64,000 nucleotides of DNA from Pseudooceanicola spongiae (GTDB lineage Bacteria > Pseudomonadota > Alphaproteobacteria > Rhodobacterales > Rhodobacteraceae). The notes beneath the pieces were generated by a model that ran no database searches, was not told the origin of the DNA, and was given only the letters and a program-made list of their open reading frames with translations. Each line of letters opens with the position of its first letter. Positions within the stretch are counted from its first letter, which is position 1. This document shows positions 38,150 to 47,268 of this stretch, piece after piece. Both the position numbers and the translations under genes were made by a program. The DNA is taken from NCBI RefSeq assembly GCF_014899185.1, contig NZ_CP045201.1:2402501-2466500 (forward strand), given 5' to 3'.

Positions 38150-39196
38150 TCAAGCCTCTGGAATCGTGTCAAAAACGGACGCGGGCAGATCGCGACCAAG
38201 GCCCGGAACATCGGCAGCAGCCCATTCAAACGCCCGCGCGACCGTGCGTTTCGCCAGCTCGATCTTGAAGCCATTGTCGCCAGATGGCGCAGCGCCTTGC
38301 AGGGCAATCTCAGCGGCCATGCGGTAGGTCTCGGGCGTCGCGGCCCGCCCCACCATCGCCTCCTCCGCCTCAGGCACACGCCATGGCTTCGGGGCGATCC
38401 CGCCGAGCGCAAGGCGGGCGCGGATGACCTTGCCGCCCGCAATCTGCACCGCAGCGGCGGCCGAGACGAGCGCAAAGGCGAACGACGTCCGCTCGCGCAC
38501 CTTGAGGTATCGGCTCTGCCCGGCCAATGCGGTTGCCGCCGCAGGGATCACGAGCGCGGTGATAATCTCACCGCTTCCCAACAGGTTACGACGGTTTGGT
38601 GTCTCCTCGGGCAGGGTGAGGAAATCGCTCAGCGCGACCAGACGCACGCCCTCCGGGCCGCTGAGTTCGACCTTGGCGTCAAGCGCCACCAAGGGCACGC
38701 ACATATCCGAGGGATGCACCGCACGGCAGGCCTCGGACCAGCCGATCACAGCATGTTCGCGCCCGGCATGGACACGGGCGTCACAGCCCTGCCCGCCATC
38801 GCGGCGCGCACAAGCTGCGTCCGGATTGGCAAAATAGGGGCAGCGGGTCTCCTGCAGGACATTGCCCGCGACAGTCGCCATGTTGCGGATCTGCGCCGAC
38901 GCGCCAGAGAGCAGAGCCTCCGCCACCATGGGCGCATGGGCACGCAGCAGCGGCGCACGCGCCAGCGTCGCATTGCGCACCGCAGCGCCGATGCGCAGGT
39001 TGCCCGCATCGTCCAAAGTGATGCTCTGCAGGGCCTGCACGCCGGTCAGATCGACCAGACCATCAGGCGTCGCCGCACCCGTCTTCATCAGGTCGAGCAG
39101 GTTGGTGCCGCCGCCATAGGCCACGGACCCAGGCAAAGCCATCGCCGCCAGAGCCTCCGGCAGCGTCTTTGGGTTAAGGTACTGAAACGCCTTCAT
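38150..39196 (-). CDS. Molybdenum hydroxylase, FAD-binding medium subunit (PaoB/YagS-like)
   Basis: This 348-residue FAD subunit has the FAD motif GGGTNLLDLMKTG at 28-40 and TVAGNVLQ at 108-115. Cys119, Cys129, Cys138 and Cys157, in CPYF...C...GC...HAVIG...C spacing, match the extra [4Fe-4S] insertion known from PaoB/YagS and 4-hydroxybenzoyl-CoA reductase. The ATG at 39196 overlaps the stop of the [2Fe-2S] gene (ATGA) and begins with the family's MKAFQYLNPKTL, so an upstream in-frame start was rejected. It passes electrons between the iron-sulphur subunit and FAD. Confidence 0.92.
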   Translation of the reverse strand: MKAFQYLNPKTLPEALAAMALPGSVAYGGGTNLLDLMKTGAATPDGLVDLTGVQALQSITLDDAGNLRIGAAVRNATLARAPLLRAHAPMVAEALLSGASAQIRNMATVAGNVLQETRCPYFANPDAACARRDGGQGCDARVHAGREHAVIGWSEACRAVHPSDMCVPLVALDAKVELSGPEGVRLVALSDFLTLPEETPNRRNLLGSGEIITALVIPAAATALAGQSRYLKVRERTSFAFALVSAAAAVQIAGGKVIRARLALGGIAPKPWRVPEAEEAMVGRAATPETYRMAAEIALQGAAPSGDNGFKIELAKRTVARAFEWAAADVPGLGRDLPASVFDTIPEA

Positions 39197-39675
39197 CTTG
39201 ACCCGCTCGAATGAGCCTGCAGCACCTCTTGCACTGCCGCGACAATCCCCGGCTGGGCACCGCAACGGCAGAGGTTGCCGCTCATGCCTTCGCGCACACG
39301 GGCCACGTCATCGCCGCTCTCGCCCTCGTTCATCAGACCAATGGCGCTGAGGATCTGGCCCGGCGTGCAAAAGCCACATTGCAAGGCGTCGTGATCTAGA
39401 AAAGCCTGCTGCATGGGGTGCAAATTGCCGCCCTCAGACAGCCCCTCGACCGTAGTGACCTCGGCGCCCTGCAGCGCCACGGCCAGCGTCAGGCAGGCGT
39501 TCACCCGCGCGCCGTTGACCAGCACCGTACAGGCGCCACATTGCCCCCGATCACAGCCCTTCTTGGCGCCAGTCAAACCCAACCGGTCGCGCAGCAGATC
39601 CAACAGCGTCACCCGAGGGTCCTCCAGCGCAACCCCGCACGCCGCCCCGTTCACGACAAACTCCAGACCGCTCAT
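39193..39675 (-). CDS. Molybdenum hydroxylase, [2Fe-2S] small subunit (PaoA/YagT-like)
   Basis: This 160-residue iron-sulphur subunit has both clusters' ligands: Cys41, Cys46, Cys49 and Cys61 (plant-ferredoxin type) and Cys100, Cys103, Cys136 and Cys138 (the helical CGFC...CRC domain). Unlike E. coli PaoA it has no twin-arginine signal, so this enzyme should be cytoplasmic. It overlaps the alcohol dehydrogenase upstream by 4 bases, which suggests that alcohol and aldehyde oxidation are consecutive. Confidence 0.94.
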   Translation of the reverse strand: MSGLEFVVNGAACGVALEDPRVTLLDLLRDRLGLTGAKKGCDRGQCGACTVLVNGARVNACLTLAVALQGAEVTTVEGLSEGGNLHPMQQAFLDHDALQCGFCTPGQILSAIGLMNEGESGDDVARVREGMSGNLCRCGAQPGIVAAVQEVLQAHSSGSR

Positions 39676-40760
39676 GAGAACATCGCGACAGAGCGCGTCA
39701 CCCCGTCCGAGTGATCCAGCGCGACCAGCGCCGCATCAACCTCGCTCAGCCCGATATGGGCCGAGATCATCTCGTCCACCTTCAGCAGGCCGCTCTCGTA
39801 CATCTTCATGTAGCGCGGAATATCGACGCGGAACCGGTTCGACCCCATGGAGGAGCCCTGAACCCGCCGATCAAATGTCAGCATCGTACTGTCAACGCTG
39901 ACTTTTTCACCCTGAGGCAGCAGCCCCACGATGGTCGCGACGCCCCCCACCTTGGTGGTGTTGAAGGCGGCCTCGGCAGTGGCGGCCAGACCGACGGCCT
40001 CGAAGGCATGATCGACGCCGCCCTTGGTCATCTCGACAATCGCTGCCACCTCATTGCCATCCGCGATCACCGCATCGGTCGCGCCATAAGCCTTCGCAGC
40101 CTCGGCTTTCAGGGGCGAGCGGTCCACCGCAATGATCCGCCCCGCGCCGGTGATCCGCGCCGCCTGAATGACGCTGAGCCCGATACCGCCGCAGCCGATC
40201 ACAGCAACCGTTTCGCCGGGCCGCACCTTGGCGGTGTTGAACACGGCCCCCATGCCGGTGGTGATCGCACAGCCCATGATCGCCGCCACATCCATCGGGA
40301 TATCGCGGTCGATCTTCACCAGCGCGCGTTCATGCACCAGCATCATCTCGGAAAAGCCCGACAGATTGACGAACTGCGACACCGGCTTGCCTTTGCGCGA
40401 CAGACGGGGCCGTCCGCCCTCGGCCCGCTGCAGACCACCGCCTATGCAGATGTTGGGCCGCCCCTGCAGGCAATTCTCGCATTCGCCGCAAAACGGTGTC
40501 AGGCAGCCCACCACATGATCACCCGGTTGCAGATAACGCACCTGAGAGCCGACCTTTTCCACCACACCGGAACACTCATGCCCCAGCACCAGCGGCAGCG
40601 GAAAGCTGGTCCATTTGCCCTGACGGAAATGCAGATCGCTGTGGCAGATACCGCAGGCGCAGGTGCGCACCAGCACCTCGTGTTCCTGCGGCAGATCGAT
40701 GTCGAGATCGTCGATCAGCTCCTGCGCCTGGCCGGTTTCGTTGAGGATGAGAGCTTTCAT
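39672..40760 (-). CDS. Zinc-dependent alcohol dehydrogenase
   Basis: This 362-residue medium-chain dehydrogenase has catalytic-zinc residues in GICHSDLH (Cys39) and GHE (His61-Glu62). The structural zinc ligands are Cys91, Cys94, Cys97 and Cys105, and the NAD(P) fold begins VAVIGCGGIGLSVIQAARITGAGRIIAVD. The Asp at the end of the second strand favours NAD over NADP. It is class III/Zn-ADH-like in layout. The position, directly coupled to the molybdenum hydroxylase, predicts alcohol to aldehyde to acid oxidation of the solute imported by the Rbs-type system upstream. Confidence 0.92.
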   Translation of the reverse strand: MKALILNETGQAQELIDDLDIDLPQEHEVLVRTCACGICHSDLHFRQGKWTSFPLPLVLGHECSGVVEKVGSQVRYLQPGDHVVGCLTPFCGECENCLQGRPNICIGGGLQRAEGGRPRLSRKGKPVSQFVNLSGFSEMMLVHERALVKIDRDIPMDVAAIMGCAITTGMGAVFNTAKVRPGETVAVIGCGGIGLSVIQAARITGAGRIIAVDRSPLKAEAAKAYGATDAVIADGNEVAAIVEMTKGGVDHAFEAVGLAATAEAAFNTTKVGGVATIVGLLPQGEKVSVDSTMLTFDRRVQGSSMGSNRFRVDIPRYMKMYESGLLKVDEMISAHIGLSEVDAALVALDHSDGVTRSVAMFS

Positions 40761-40785
40761 GGCGGGACTTTCGCAAGACAGATGC

Positions 40786-40810
40786 GCGCGGCCCGACAGC
40801 CGGGCCGCGC
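40786..40810 (-). other. Intercistronic hairpin after the Rbs-type binding-protein gene
   Basis: GCGCGGCCCG (40786-40795) and CGGGCCGCGC (40801-40810) form a perfect 10-base stem with a 5-base loop in the 63-base gap between the binding-protein stop and the dehydrogenase start. There is no T run on the minus strand. It probably sets a higher level of the binding protein than of the downstream enzymes. Confidence 0.55.
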
Positions 40811-40823
40811 TTGGACGGAAGGT

Positions 40824-41789
40824 TTACTGAAGGCCGGGGAAGTCGATCCGCTCTTCATAGGGCTTCCACTGGTCGATGGTCTCGGCGGTCCACTCGGGGA
40901 CATTTTCCGGCGTGAAAACAACCGTCTGACTGGGTTTCTCGACCTTGCCCTGCAGGATGTCCGCGACCCACACCGACAGGTCATAGCCGACCTTCACCGG
41001 CTCCATGTCCCAGCTGGCGTTGATCAAGCCCTGCTTGATCCCGGCCTGTGCGAAGGCTTCGCCGTTCAGCCCGGTGACGATGATGTCACGCCCCGCCGAT
41101 TTCGCCGCCAGACCCGCGCCAAGCGCCGGGCCATCGCCCGAGGTCCAGATCGCCGTCAGATCGGGAAAGCGGGTCAGCAGGTTTTCGGCAATCGGGCGGG
41201 CGGTGGCGGAATCGTCGGGAATGGCGCGTTCCTCGGCGACGATCTTGAGGTCCGGGCACTGCTTCTGAATCGTCTCGCGGAACATGTCCCAGCGCGGCGA
41301 CAGCGTCGGCAGCTCGATCGTCTTGATCATCGCCACTTCGCCTTTGCCGCCCGTGACCTTGCACATGTATTCGCCCGAACGCACGCCCTGCTCGGCGGAC
41401 GGAATATCCGCCTGCACCAGCAGCGCGTCAAACCCCGGCGTGCCGCCGATGCCGAACACCGGGATGCCCGCAGCCTCAGCCCGCTTCAGCGGCGCCAGAA
41501 CCGCATTGGGGTCGCCCGCCACGTTGATCACCAGCGCATCGACGCCCTCGGTCACGAACTGGTCGATCTGCGACACCTGCCGATTGATGTCGATCATCGC
41601 GTCGAGGAACTTGTACTCGATCCCGCGCTCTTTCAGGCCCGCGGCAACGCCCTCGTACTGGGCGCGGGCGGCAGGAATGGCGTAGTTGGCGCCGAGGATG
41701 CCGACGACGAAAGGCTCGTCCGCCTGCGCGGTGCTGAGGCTGGCAGAGACCAGCGCCGTGCTGACCATCAGTGTCTTGAGGTATCGCAT
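40824..41789 (-). CDS. Rbs-type (CUT2) periplasmic solute-binding protein
   Basis: This 321-residue binding protein has a signal peptide (MRYLKTLMVSTALVSASLSTAQA, cleavage near 23) and the periplasmic-binding-protein-1 fold of RbsB (FVVGILGANYAIPAARAQYEGV near the start, DALVINVAGDPNAV, IVTGLNGEAFAQAGIKQG near the hinge). CUT2 systems carry pentoses, polyols, autoinducer-2 and other small polar molecules. Its genetic link with an alcohol dehydrogenase, an SDR and a molybdenum hydroxylase points to an alcohol- or aldehyde-bearing solute, not a common sugar. Confidence 0.92.
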   Translation of the reverse strand: MRYLKTLMVSTALVSASLSTAQADEPFVVGILGANYAIPAARAQYEGVAAGLKERGIEYKFLDAMIDINRQVSQIDQFVTEGVDALVINVAGDPNAVLAPLKRAEAAGIPVFGIGGTPGFDALLVQADIPSAEQGVRSGEYMCKVTGGKGEVAMIKTIELPTLSPRWDMFRETIQKQCPDLKIVAEERAIPDDSATARPIAENLLTRFPDLTAIWTSGDGPALGAGLAAKSAGRDIIVTGLNGEAFAQAGIKQGLINASWDMEPVKVGYDLSVWVADILQGKVEKPSQTVVFTPENVPEWTAETIDQWKPYEERIDFPGLQ

Positions 41790-41851
41790 AAATCATACTC
41801 CGAGTTGGGGGATGCGGGCTTTTGCCCTGCTCTTGTTATTGAAATGTCGTG

Positions 41852-42829
41852 TTATTTGGCGCGGATGCGGTCCAGCGCGATGGCCGCGATCAGCACGGCG
41901 CCCGTGGCGATGCCCTGCCAGTAGGACGGCACGCCGGCGAGCGTGATGCCATTGGCCAGCACGCTCAGAAACAGCACCCCGATGGCCGTGCCGCCGATAT
42001 TGCCCGCACCGCCAGAAAAGCTCGCCCCGCCCAGCAGCACTGCCGCCGCCGCCGAAAGCTCAAGCCCCAAGGCGGCACTGACCGGCTGAGATGACGTCAG
42101 CCGCCCCGTCAGCATGATCGCCGACACCCCGGCGCAGGCGGCGGAAATACCGTAGACCGCGACACGCACCTGTTTGACGTTGATGCCCGCCAGCCGCGCC
42201 GCCGTCTCGTTCCCGCCAACCGCGTAGACCGAGCGACCGAACCGCGTCCAGCGCATCACGGCGTAGCCCAGAATGCCGATCAGCACCGCCAGCACGACCG
42301 GCACCGGCAGCCCCGCAACCACGCCATCGCCGACCCATTGCACCGGGTCCCACATGAAGGTCGAAGCCGGCACGCCGTTCGAAATCACCAGCGCCGCGCC
42401 ACGCAGCAATTGCATCATCGCCAGCGTGACGACGAAGAAGTTGAACCCTCCGTAGGCAATTAGCCCCCCATTCACGACCGCGCCCAGAAAGGTGCAGGCC
42501 AGAATCGTCAGCGCAATCGCCGGCCAGGCCCCGACGCCCGAGGTCAGCAGCTCGGCCAGGAACACCCCGCCGAGCGCCGTCATCGACCCGACAGACAGAT
42601 CCAGCCCCTGACTGATGATCACGAAGGTCAGCCCGACGGCAGCGACGAACATCACGGAATTGGTCCGCAGGATGTTCATGATGTTGTTATACTTCAGGAA
42701 ATTTTCCTGCGTCACCGACAGGAACAGGATCAGCGCAACCAGCGCAGCCCCCACCCCGGCATACCGGCGCAGGATTGTGGCGAGCGAGGTCGTGCTGGAG
42801 GTCTGGGAGATATCGGCTGCGGTCATCAT
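41852..42829 (-). CDS. Rbs-type (CUT2) ABC transporter permease
   Basis: This 325-residue RbsC-like permease has about ten membrane segments. VGLTFVIISQGLDLSVGSMTALGGVFLAELL near 62-92 is the hallmark sequence of the family, with AAGLETAAR-like ETAARLAGINVKQV in the cytoplasmic coupling loop near 205-220 and AAAVLLGGASFSGGAGNIGGTAIG toward the C-terminus. It probably dimerises to form the channel and lies between the binding-protein and ATPase genes. Confidence 0.93.
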   Translation of the reverse strand: MMTAADISQTSSTTSLATILRRYAGVGAALVALILFLSVTQENFLKYNNIMNILRTNSVMFVAAVGLTFVIISQGLDLSVGSMTALGGVFLAELLTSGVGAWPAIALTILACTFLGAVVNGGLIAYGGFNFFVVTLAMMQLLRGAALVISNGVPASTFMWDPVQWVGDGVVAGLPVPVVLAVLIGILGYAVMRWTRFGRSVYAVGGNETAARLAGINVKQVRVAVYGISAACAGVSAIMLTGRLTSSQPVSAALGLELSAAAAVLLGGASFSGGAGNIGGTAIGVLFLSVLANGITLAGVPSYWQGIATGAVLIAAIALDRIRAK

Positions 42830-42867
42830 ACGCTCTTCTTCGCTATGTCAGAGGGGGGTCGTCAGGC

Positions 42868-44379
42868 TCAGGCCGCACCGATCAAATGCGCGCCCGAGGC
42901 CCAGTAGGCGAGGGCTTCCTCGCTGGCCTCGGCGGCCGGGATGTCGGCCACGATCTGGCCCTGAAACAGCACCAGAATGCGGTCGCAAACCCCGATCAGC
43001 TCCTGCAGTTCGGAGGAGGCGATCATCAGCCCCATGCCGCCCTGCACCAACGCGCTGATCTGGGCATAGATGTCTTCCTTGGCGCCGACATCGACACCGC
43101 GCGTCGGCTCGTCCAGCAACAGCAATTCCGGCGAAATCGCCAGTTCGCGCGCGATCAGCACCTTCTGCTGGTTGCCGCCCGACAGCTCCGACACGGCCTG
43201 ACGCGGGTCCGAGGTGCGCACTTTCAGCCCCTCCGTTCCCTTGGCATAGGCCGCGCGGTCGATCCGTTCCGTCACAGGGGCCAGCGCGCGCAGCGCCGCC
43301 ACCCGCGACAGCCCGGCATTGCGATAGAGCGACCAGTGCATCACCAGCCCCTCGCCCTTGCGATCTTCGGGCACATAGCCGATGCCCAGCTGGCGGGCGT
43401 GGCGCGGCGACTGGATGCGCACCGAAGCGCGGTTGACGAACATCTCGCCCGCCTCCATCCGCTTGACCCCGGCGATGGTGCGCAACAGGGCGCTGCGCCC
43501 ACTGCCCACCAGCCCGGCAAGGCCAACGATCTCGCCCTTGTTCACCGTCAGATCGATGGATTTCAGCGGCCCGCGCGACACCCGGACCATGCGCAACAGC
43601 GCCTCGCCCTGCGCCACCTCGGCCTTGTGCCAGTACGATTTCAGATCGCGCCCGACCATCATCGACACCAGTACATGCTCATCCGTCTGCGACAGCAGCC
43701 GCGTGCCAATATACTGGCCATCGCGCAACACGGTCGCGCGGTCGGCATGTTCCATCACTTCGGTCATGCGGTGCGAGACGAAGGCAATCGCCGTGCCCGC
43801 CGCCCGCAACCGCGCCAGCAGCGCAAACAGCGTCCGGGTGTCGGCTTCGTCGAGCGAACTCGTCGCCTCGTCCAGCAGCAGAACCTGCGGGCGATCGGCC
43901 AGCGCCTTGGCAATCTCGACCATCTGCCGCCGCCCCAGCGACAACGAGGATACCGGCGCGCGCGGATCGATCTCCAACTGCAACTCCGCCAGGATTTCGG
44001 CGGCGCGGCGATGCACCTCACGCCAGCTGACGCGGCCCGCCGTCGTCGGCAACCGCCCGAGGAAGATGTTCTCACCCACCGTCAACGCCGACGACAGCTG
44101 AGGTTCCTGAGAGACAACCGCAATGCCAAGGCGGCGCGCCTCGGCCGGCGTCAGCCCGACCAGCTCCTGCCCGCGCAGTGTGATCTTGCCGGTGTCGGCA
44201 GGTTGCGCCCCGGCCAGAATGGTCAGCAATGTCGACTTGCCCGAGCCATTCTCGCCCATCAGCGCGTGAATTTCCCCCGGATAGAGCACCGCCTGCGCAT
44301 TATCGAGCGCGACCGTCGGCCCGAAGGTCTTGCGAATGCCGGTGGCGGTGATGAGGGGAAGCAAACTCTCGGCGCTCAT
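42868..44379 (-). CDS. Rbs-type (CUT2) ABC transporter ATPase with two ABC domains
   Basis: This 503-residue RbsA-like protein has two tandem ATPase domains. Domain 1 has Walker A GENGSGKS at 42-49 and signature SLGRRQMVEIAKAL. Domain 2 has a Walker A-like GLVGSGRS, in which the Lys is replaced by Arg as is usual for RbsA, then LSGGNQQKVLIARELA and LLLLDEPTRGVDVGAK. Its start overlaps the SDR stop by 4 bases. It drives the RbsC-like permease. Confidence 0.94.
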   Translation of the reverse strand: MSAESLLPLITATGIRKTFGPTVALDNAQAVLYPGEIHALMGENGSGKSTLLTILAGAQPADTGKITLRGQELVGLTPAEARRLGIAVVSQEPQLSSALTVGENIFLGRLPTTAGRVSWREVHRRAAEILAELQLEIDPRAPVSSLSLGRRQMVEIAKALADRPQVLLLDEATSSLDEADTRTLFALLARLRAAGTAIAFVSHRMTEVMEHADRATVLRDGQYIGTRLLSQTDEHVLVSMMVGRDLKSYWHKAEVAQGEALLRMVRVSRGPLKSIDLTVNKGEIVGLAGLVGSGRSALLRTIAGVKRMEAGEMFVNRASVRIQSPRHARQLGIGYVPEDRKGEGLVMHWSLYRNAGLSRVAALRALAPVTERIDRAAYAKGTEGLKVRTSDPRQAVSELSGGNQQKVLIARELAISPELLLLDEPTRGVDVGAKEDIYAQISALVQGGMGLMIASSELQELIGVCDRILVLFQGQIVADIPAAEASEEALAYWASGAHLIGAA

Positions 44380-45122
44380 GATTTCTTGATCCCGCCGTCC
44401 AGGCTGATGATCTCGCCCGTCATGAAATCCGACCCCGCACCGGCCATGAAGACCGCCAGCGGGCCAATCTCCTCAGCCCGTCCGACGCGGCCCAGTGGGG
44501 TTTCGTCGCTGATTGCCTGCAGGATCGCGGGCTGCTCCAGCAGATGCGCGTTGATATCCGTCGCGAAGGCGCCGGGGGCGATGGCGTTGACCGTCAGCTT
44601 CGGCGCCCATTCCCAGGCCAGCGTCTTGACCATGGCGTTCAGCGCCCCCTTGCTGGCCGCATAAGCGACCCAGCCCGCCGAGCCGCGAATGCCGATGTCG
44701 GAGGAGGTGGCGATCAGCTTGCCCGATCCGCGCGCCAGCATGCGGGTGCCGAAAGCGCGCAGGGTGGTGAAACTGCCGATCACATTGGCGTCGATGATCC
44801 GGCGCATATCGGCGTCCGTCGTCTCAACCGCCGGTTTCGTCAGGCTGATCCCGGCATTGGCAAAAACCGTATCAACCGGCCCTTTTGTCCATACCTTTTC
44901 AGCAAAAGCCTCGACCTCTTCCGCGTTGTTGATGTCCAGCGCATAGAGCTCGCTCGTACCCCCAATCGCCGCGACTTCCGTCTGGGTCCGCGCCAGGGCC
45001 GACGGATCGCGCCCCGTCACGATCACCGTTGCGCCCTCTTTCGCAAGCGCTACAGCCATTGCCCGGCCAAGGCCCCGACTCGCGCCTGTAACGACAATTC
45101 TTTGTCCGGAGAGAGATGCCAT
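44376..45122 (-). CDS. Short-chain dehydrogenase/reductase
   Basis: This 248-residue classical SDR has the cofactor motif TGASRGLGRA (12-21), NAG in VFANAG, the catalytic Ser/Tyr/Lys set with YAASKGA, and a C-terminal tail GEIISLDGGIKKS. Its Arg in VTGRDPSAL after the second strand favours NADP, whereas the acidic residue usual for NAD is absent. It heads the operon that continues with the Rbs-type importer, alcohol dehydrogenase and molybdenum hydroxylase. The promoter region upstream contains two direct repeats. Confidence 0.91.
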   Translation of the reverse strand: MASLSGQRIVVTGASRGLGRAMAVALAKEGATVIVTGRDPSALARTQTEVAAIGGTSELYALDINNAEEVEAFAEKVWTKGPVDTVFANAGISLTKPAVETTDADMRRIIDANVIGSFTTLRAFGTRMLARGSGKLIATSSDIGIRGSAGWVAYAASKGALNAMVKTLAWEWAPKLTVNAIAPGAFATDINAHLLEQPAILQAISDETPLGRVGRAEEIGPLAVFMAGAGSDFMTGEIISLDGGIKKS

Positions 45123-45203
45123 GTCTGAAACCTGTTGCCAGTTGCCCTGTCCCGCCCGTGAGAGGCGCGGCAGGATGGGTTAGGACGTTATGCAGAGTTT
45201 AGC

Positions 45204-45249
45204 GATATATTGTCCGTACCAGTCAAATCAAAACGAGATATTTTGTCCG
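45204..45249 (-). promoter_or_regulatory. Candidate operator pair upstream of the SDR-Rbs-molybdenum hydroxylase operon
   Basis: GATATATTGTCCG (45204-45216) and GATATTTTGTCCG (45237-45249) differ at one base and are 33 bases (three helical turns) apart. The first continues into GTACCAGTCAAAT, giving an ATATTGTC...CAAAT dyad like those near 52.9-53.2 kb. The A/T-rich setting 80-130 bases before the SDR start fits a regulated promoter. The rest of 45123-45291 shows nothing else. Confidence 0.5.
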
Positions 45250-45291
45250 GATATATTGGGGACCCATGCTTTCGCACAAATCCTCGGCAGA

Positions 45292-47196
45292 CTAGGCAGA
45301 CGCCTTCGCCGCACCAGTGCGCAGCATCGGTGCCGCCAGAACCAGCAGACCGAGCGCCGAGACGACATACTCGCCAGACCAGCCCGCGAACTCATGCAAG
45401 GGCGCCATCATTGCCAGCCCGAGGCAGCCCCAGAGGACGCGCATGGCCCAGCTCAGCGGCACCCGCGCGTGGCCGACAATCGACCCGGTGATCAGCACCA
45501 GCGCGGCGACCGCGCTGACAAAGACATAGGACACGTCCCAGATCGAGCCCTGCATCAGGATCGCCGGTTTGTAGATGAACAGGAACGGCAGCAGATAGGC
45601 GATCCAGCCAAAGCGGAACGACTGCAGCCCGGTCTGGATCTGCGACGCGCCCGAAATCGACGCCGCCGCGAAAGCCGCCATCGCAATCGGTGGCGTGATC
45701 ATCGACAGCATCCCGTAGTAGAACACGAACATATGCGCCGGCAGATCCGGCACACCCAGCTGCACCAGAGCAGGCGCGGCGAGTGAAGCCAGCAACAGAT
45801 AGACCCCCGACGTCGGGAGACCGAGGCCAAGGATGATCGCCACCAGTCCCGTCAGCACCAGCAGCCCGAACAGGTTGCCCTGACCGAAATCCATCAGGAA
45901 ATAACTCAGCGCGAATCCGAGGCCCGTGACGCTCAGCAAGCCGATGATCATGCCTGCCGCAGCCGTGATCAGCAGCACATCGCAGGTCGTGCGCCCGGTG
46001 CTGATCACCGAGGTCAGCAGACCTCGCGCCGACAGGCCGCCAAGCCCCGCAGCATTTGCCCCAATACCAAGTGCCGAGATCGCGAAAACGGTCCAGACTG
46101 CCGCCGCCTCGGCCCGCATGCGGAACTGAAAGATCAGCACCAGCAGCACCGCAAAGGCAATCACCGCGATCCAGCCGCGCCGCAGGATGGTGGCGACAGG
46201 CGCGCGCTCCTCGTCCTCGATCGAGGCGATGTTGTCGCGCCGCGCAATGAAATCGATCTGCGTGAAAATCGAGATGTAGTAGAGCGCCGCAGGCAGCAGC
46301 GCCGCAATCAGGATCTCTCGGTAGGGCACCTGCAGGATCTCGGCCATCAGGAAGGCCGCGGCCCCCATGATCGGCGGCATCAGCTGCCCCCCGGTCGAGG
46401 CGACGGCCTCGATCGCGCCGGCCTGCTCGGGGCGAAAGCCCGCGCGTTTCATCAGCGGGATGGTCATGACACCCGTCGACATGACGTTCGACACCGCCGA
46501 GCCCGACACCGATCCCATCAGCGCCGAGGCCCCGACGGCCACTTTCGCCGCATTGCCGGGGCCATTGCCCGCTGCCTTCAGCGCCAGTTGGGTGAAGAAA
46601 TCTCCGCCACCCACGGCGATCAGCACACCGCCGAACAGCACGAAGACCACGACGATGAAGGCCGCGATCTGCAGCGCCTGCCCCCAGGTTGCGGTACTGT
46701 CAGCGCCCAGAAACTGCATCACCTCCAGAAACGGTATCGGCCGCCCGACGATGGCCTGCGGCGCGTGATCGGCGAACAGCGCGTATGCCAGAACGGCGGC
46801 AAAGATCACCACCAGCGTCCAGCCAACAGCGCGGCGCAGCCCCTCCAGCACCAGCGCCGTGACCAGCAGGCCCAGCAGGGCCGTCTCGACGGGGTGCGTA
46901 TACTGCCCCTCGGCCAGAACCGGGAACCGCAGGAAGACCCAGAGCGCAAGGCCGCTTCCCAATACCGCAAGTGCAGCATCCAAACCTGCCGCCAGCCGCG
47001 ATTTCTCCTCGATGCCTTTCAGGAAAATGACCGACATCGCCGCCCCCAGCATCACCCCCGCGATCTGTTCGGGATAGACCAGCAGGCCGACGCGCTGCGG
47101 CAGTGACAGCACCCAAACGATCGCCAGCCCCGGTGTCACAAGACACAAGAGGCTGGCATAAAGCGCGGCACTACGGCGGAGGGGAGAGACAGTCAT
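45292..47196 (-). CDS. TRAP transporter permease, fused small (4TM) and large (12TM) subunits
   Basis: This 634-residue inner-membrane protein is a DctQ-DctM fusion of the type that accompanies TAXI binding proteins. The N-terminal segments (to about residue 165) form the small subunit. The large subunit then contains the conserved SVSGSAVSNVMSTGVMTIPLMKRAGFRPEQAGAIEAVASTGGQLMPPIMGAAAFLMAE region near 230-285 and a second half with GLGLPTSGVYLLLASLAAPALVQLG. It performs sodium-coupled uptake of an organic acid or related solute delivered by the binding protein at 47269. Confidence 0.94.
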   Translation of the reverse strand: MTVSPLRRSAALYASLLCLVTPGLAIVWVLSLPQRVGLLVYPEQIAGVMLGAAMSVIFLKGIEEKSRLAAGLDAALAVLGSGLALWVFLRFPVLAEGQYTHPVETALLGLLVTALVLEGLRRAVGWTLVVIFAAVLAYALFADHAPQAIVGRPIPFLEVMQFLGADSTATWGQALQIAAFIVVVFVLFGGVLIAVGGGDFFTQLALKAAGNGPGNAAKVAVGASALMGSVSGSAVSNVMSTGVMTIPLMKRAGFRPEQAGAIEAVASTGGQLMPPIMGAAAFLMAEILQVPYREILIAALLPAALYYISIFTQIDFIARRDNIASIEDEERAPVATILRRGWIAVIAFAVLLVLIFQFRMRAEAAAVWTVFAISALGIGANAAGLGGLSARGLLTSVISTGRTTCDVLLITAAAGMIIGLLSVTGLGFALSYFLMDFGQGNLFGLLVLTGLVAIILGLGLPTSGVYLLLASLAAPALVQLGVPDLPAHMFVFYYGMLSMITPPIAMAAFAAASISGASQIQTGLQSFRFGWIAYLLPFLFIYKPAILMQGSIWDVSYVFVSAVAALVLITGSIVGHARVPLSWAMRVLWGCLGLAMMAPLHEFAGWSGEYVVSALGLLVLAAPMLRTGAAKASA

Positions 47197-47234
47197 GGCA
47201 AATTTCGCACTTCAATTCAGTCAGTTATCACGGC

Positions 47235-47262
47235 TGCCGGGCCCAGACCTCTGGACCCGGCA
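47235..47262 (-). other. Intercistronic hairpin after the TAXI binding-protein gene
   Basis: TGCCGGG (47235-47241) plus CCAG (47243-47246) pair with CTGG (47251-47254) plus CCCGGCA (47256-47262), with one mismatch and an ACCT loop. It lies between the binding protein and the TRAP permease on their shared transcript and has no T run, so it is more likely a stabiliser than a terminator. Confidence 0.5.
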
Positions 47263-47268
47263 TCGCGG

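Noticed and set aside
39711-41924. Long plus-strand open frame across the dehydrogenase and Rbs-type binding-protein genes
   Set aside because: It runs through the intergenic hairpin and opposite two motif-complete genes, and the translation is Arg/His/Gln-rich noise.
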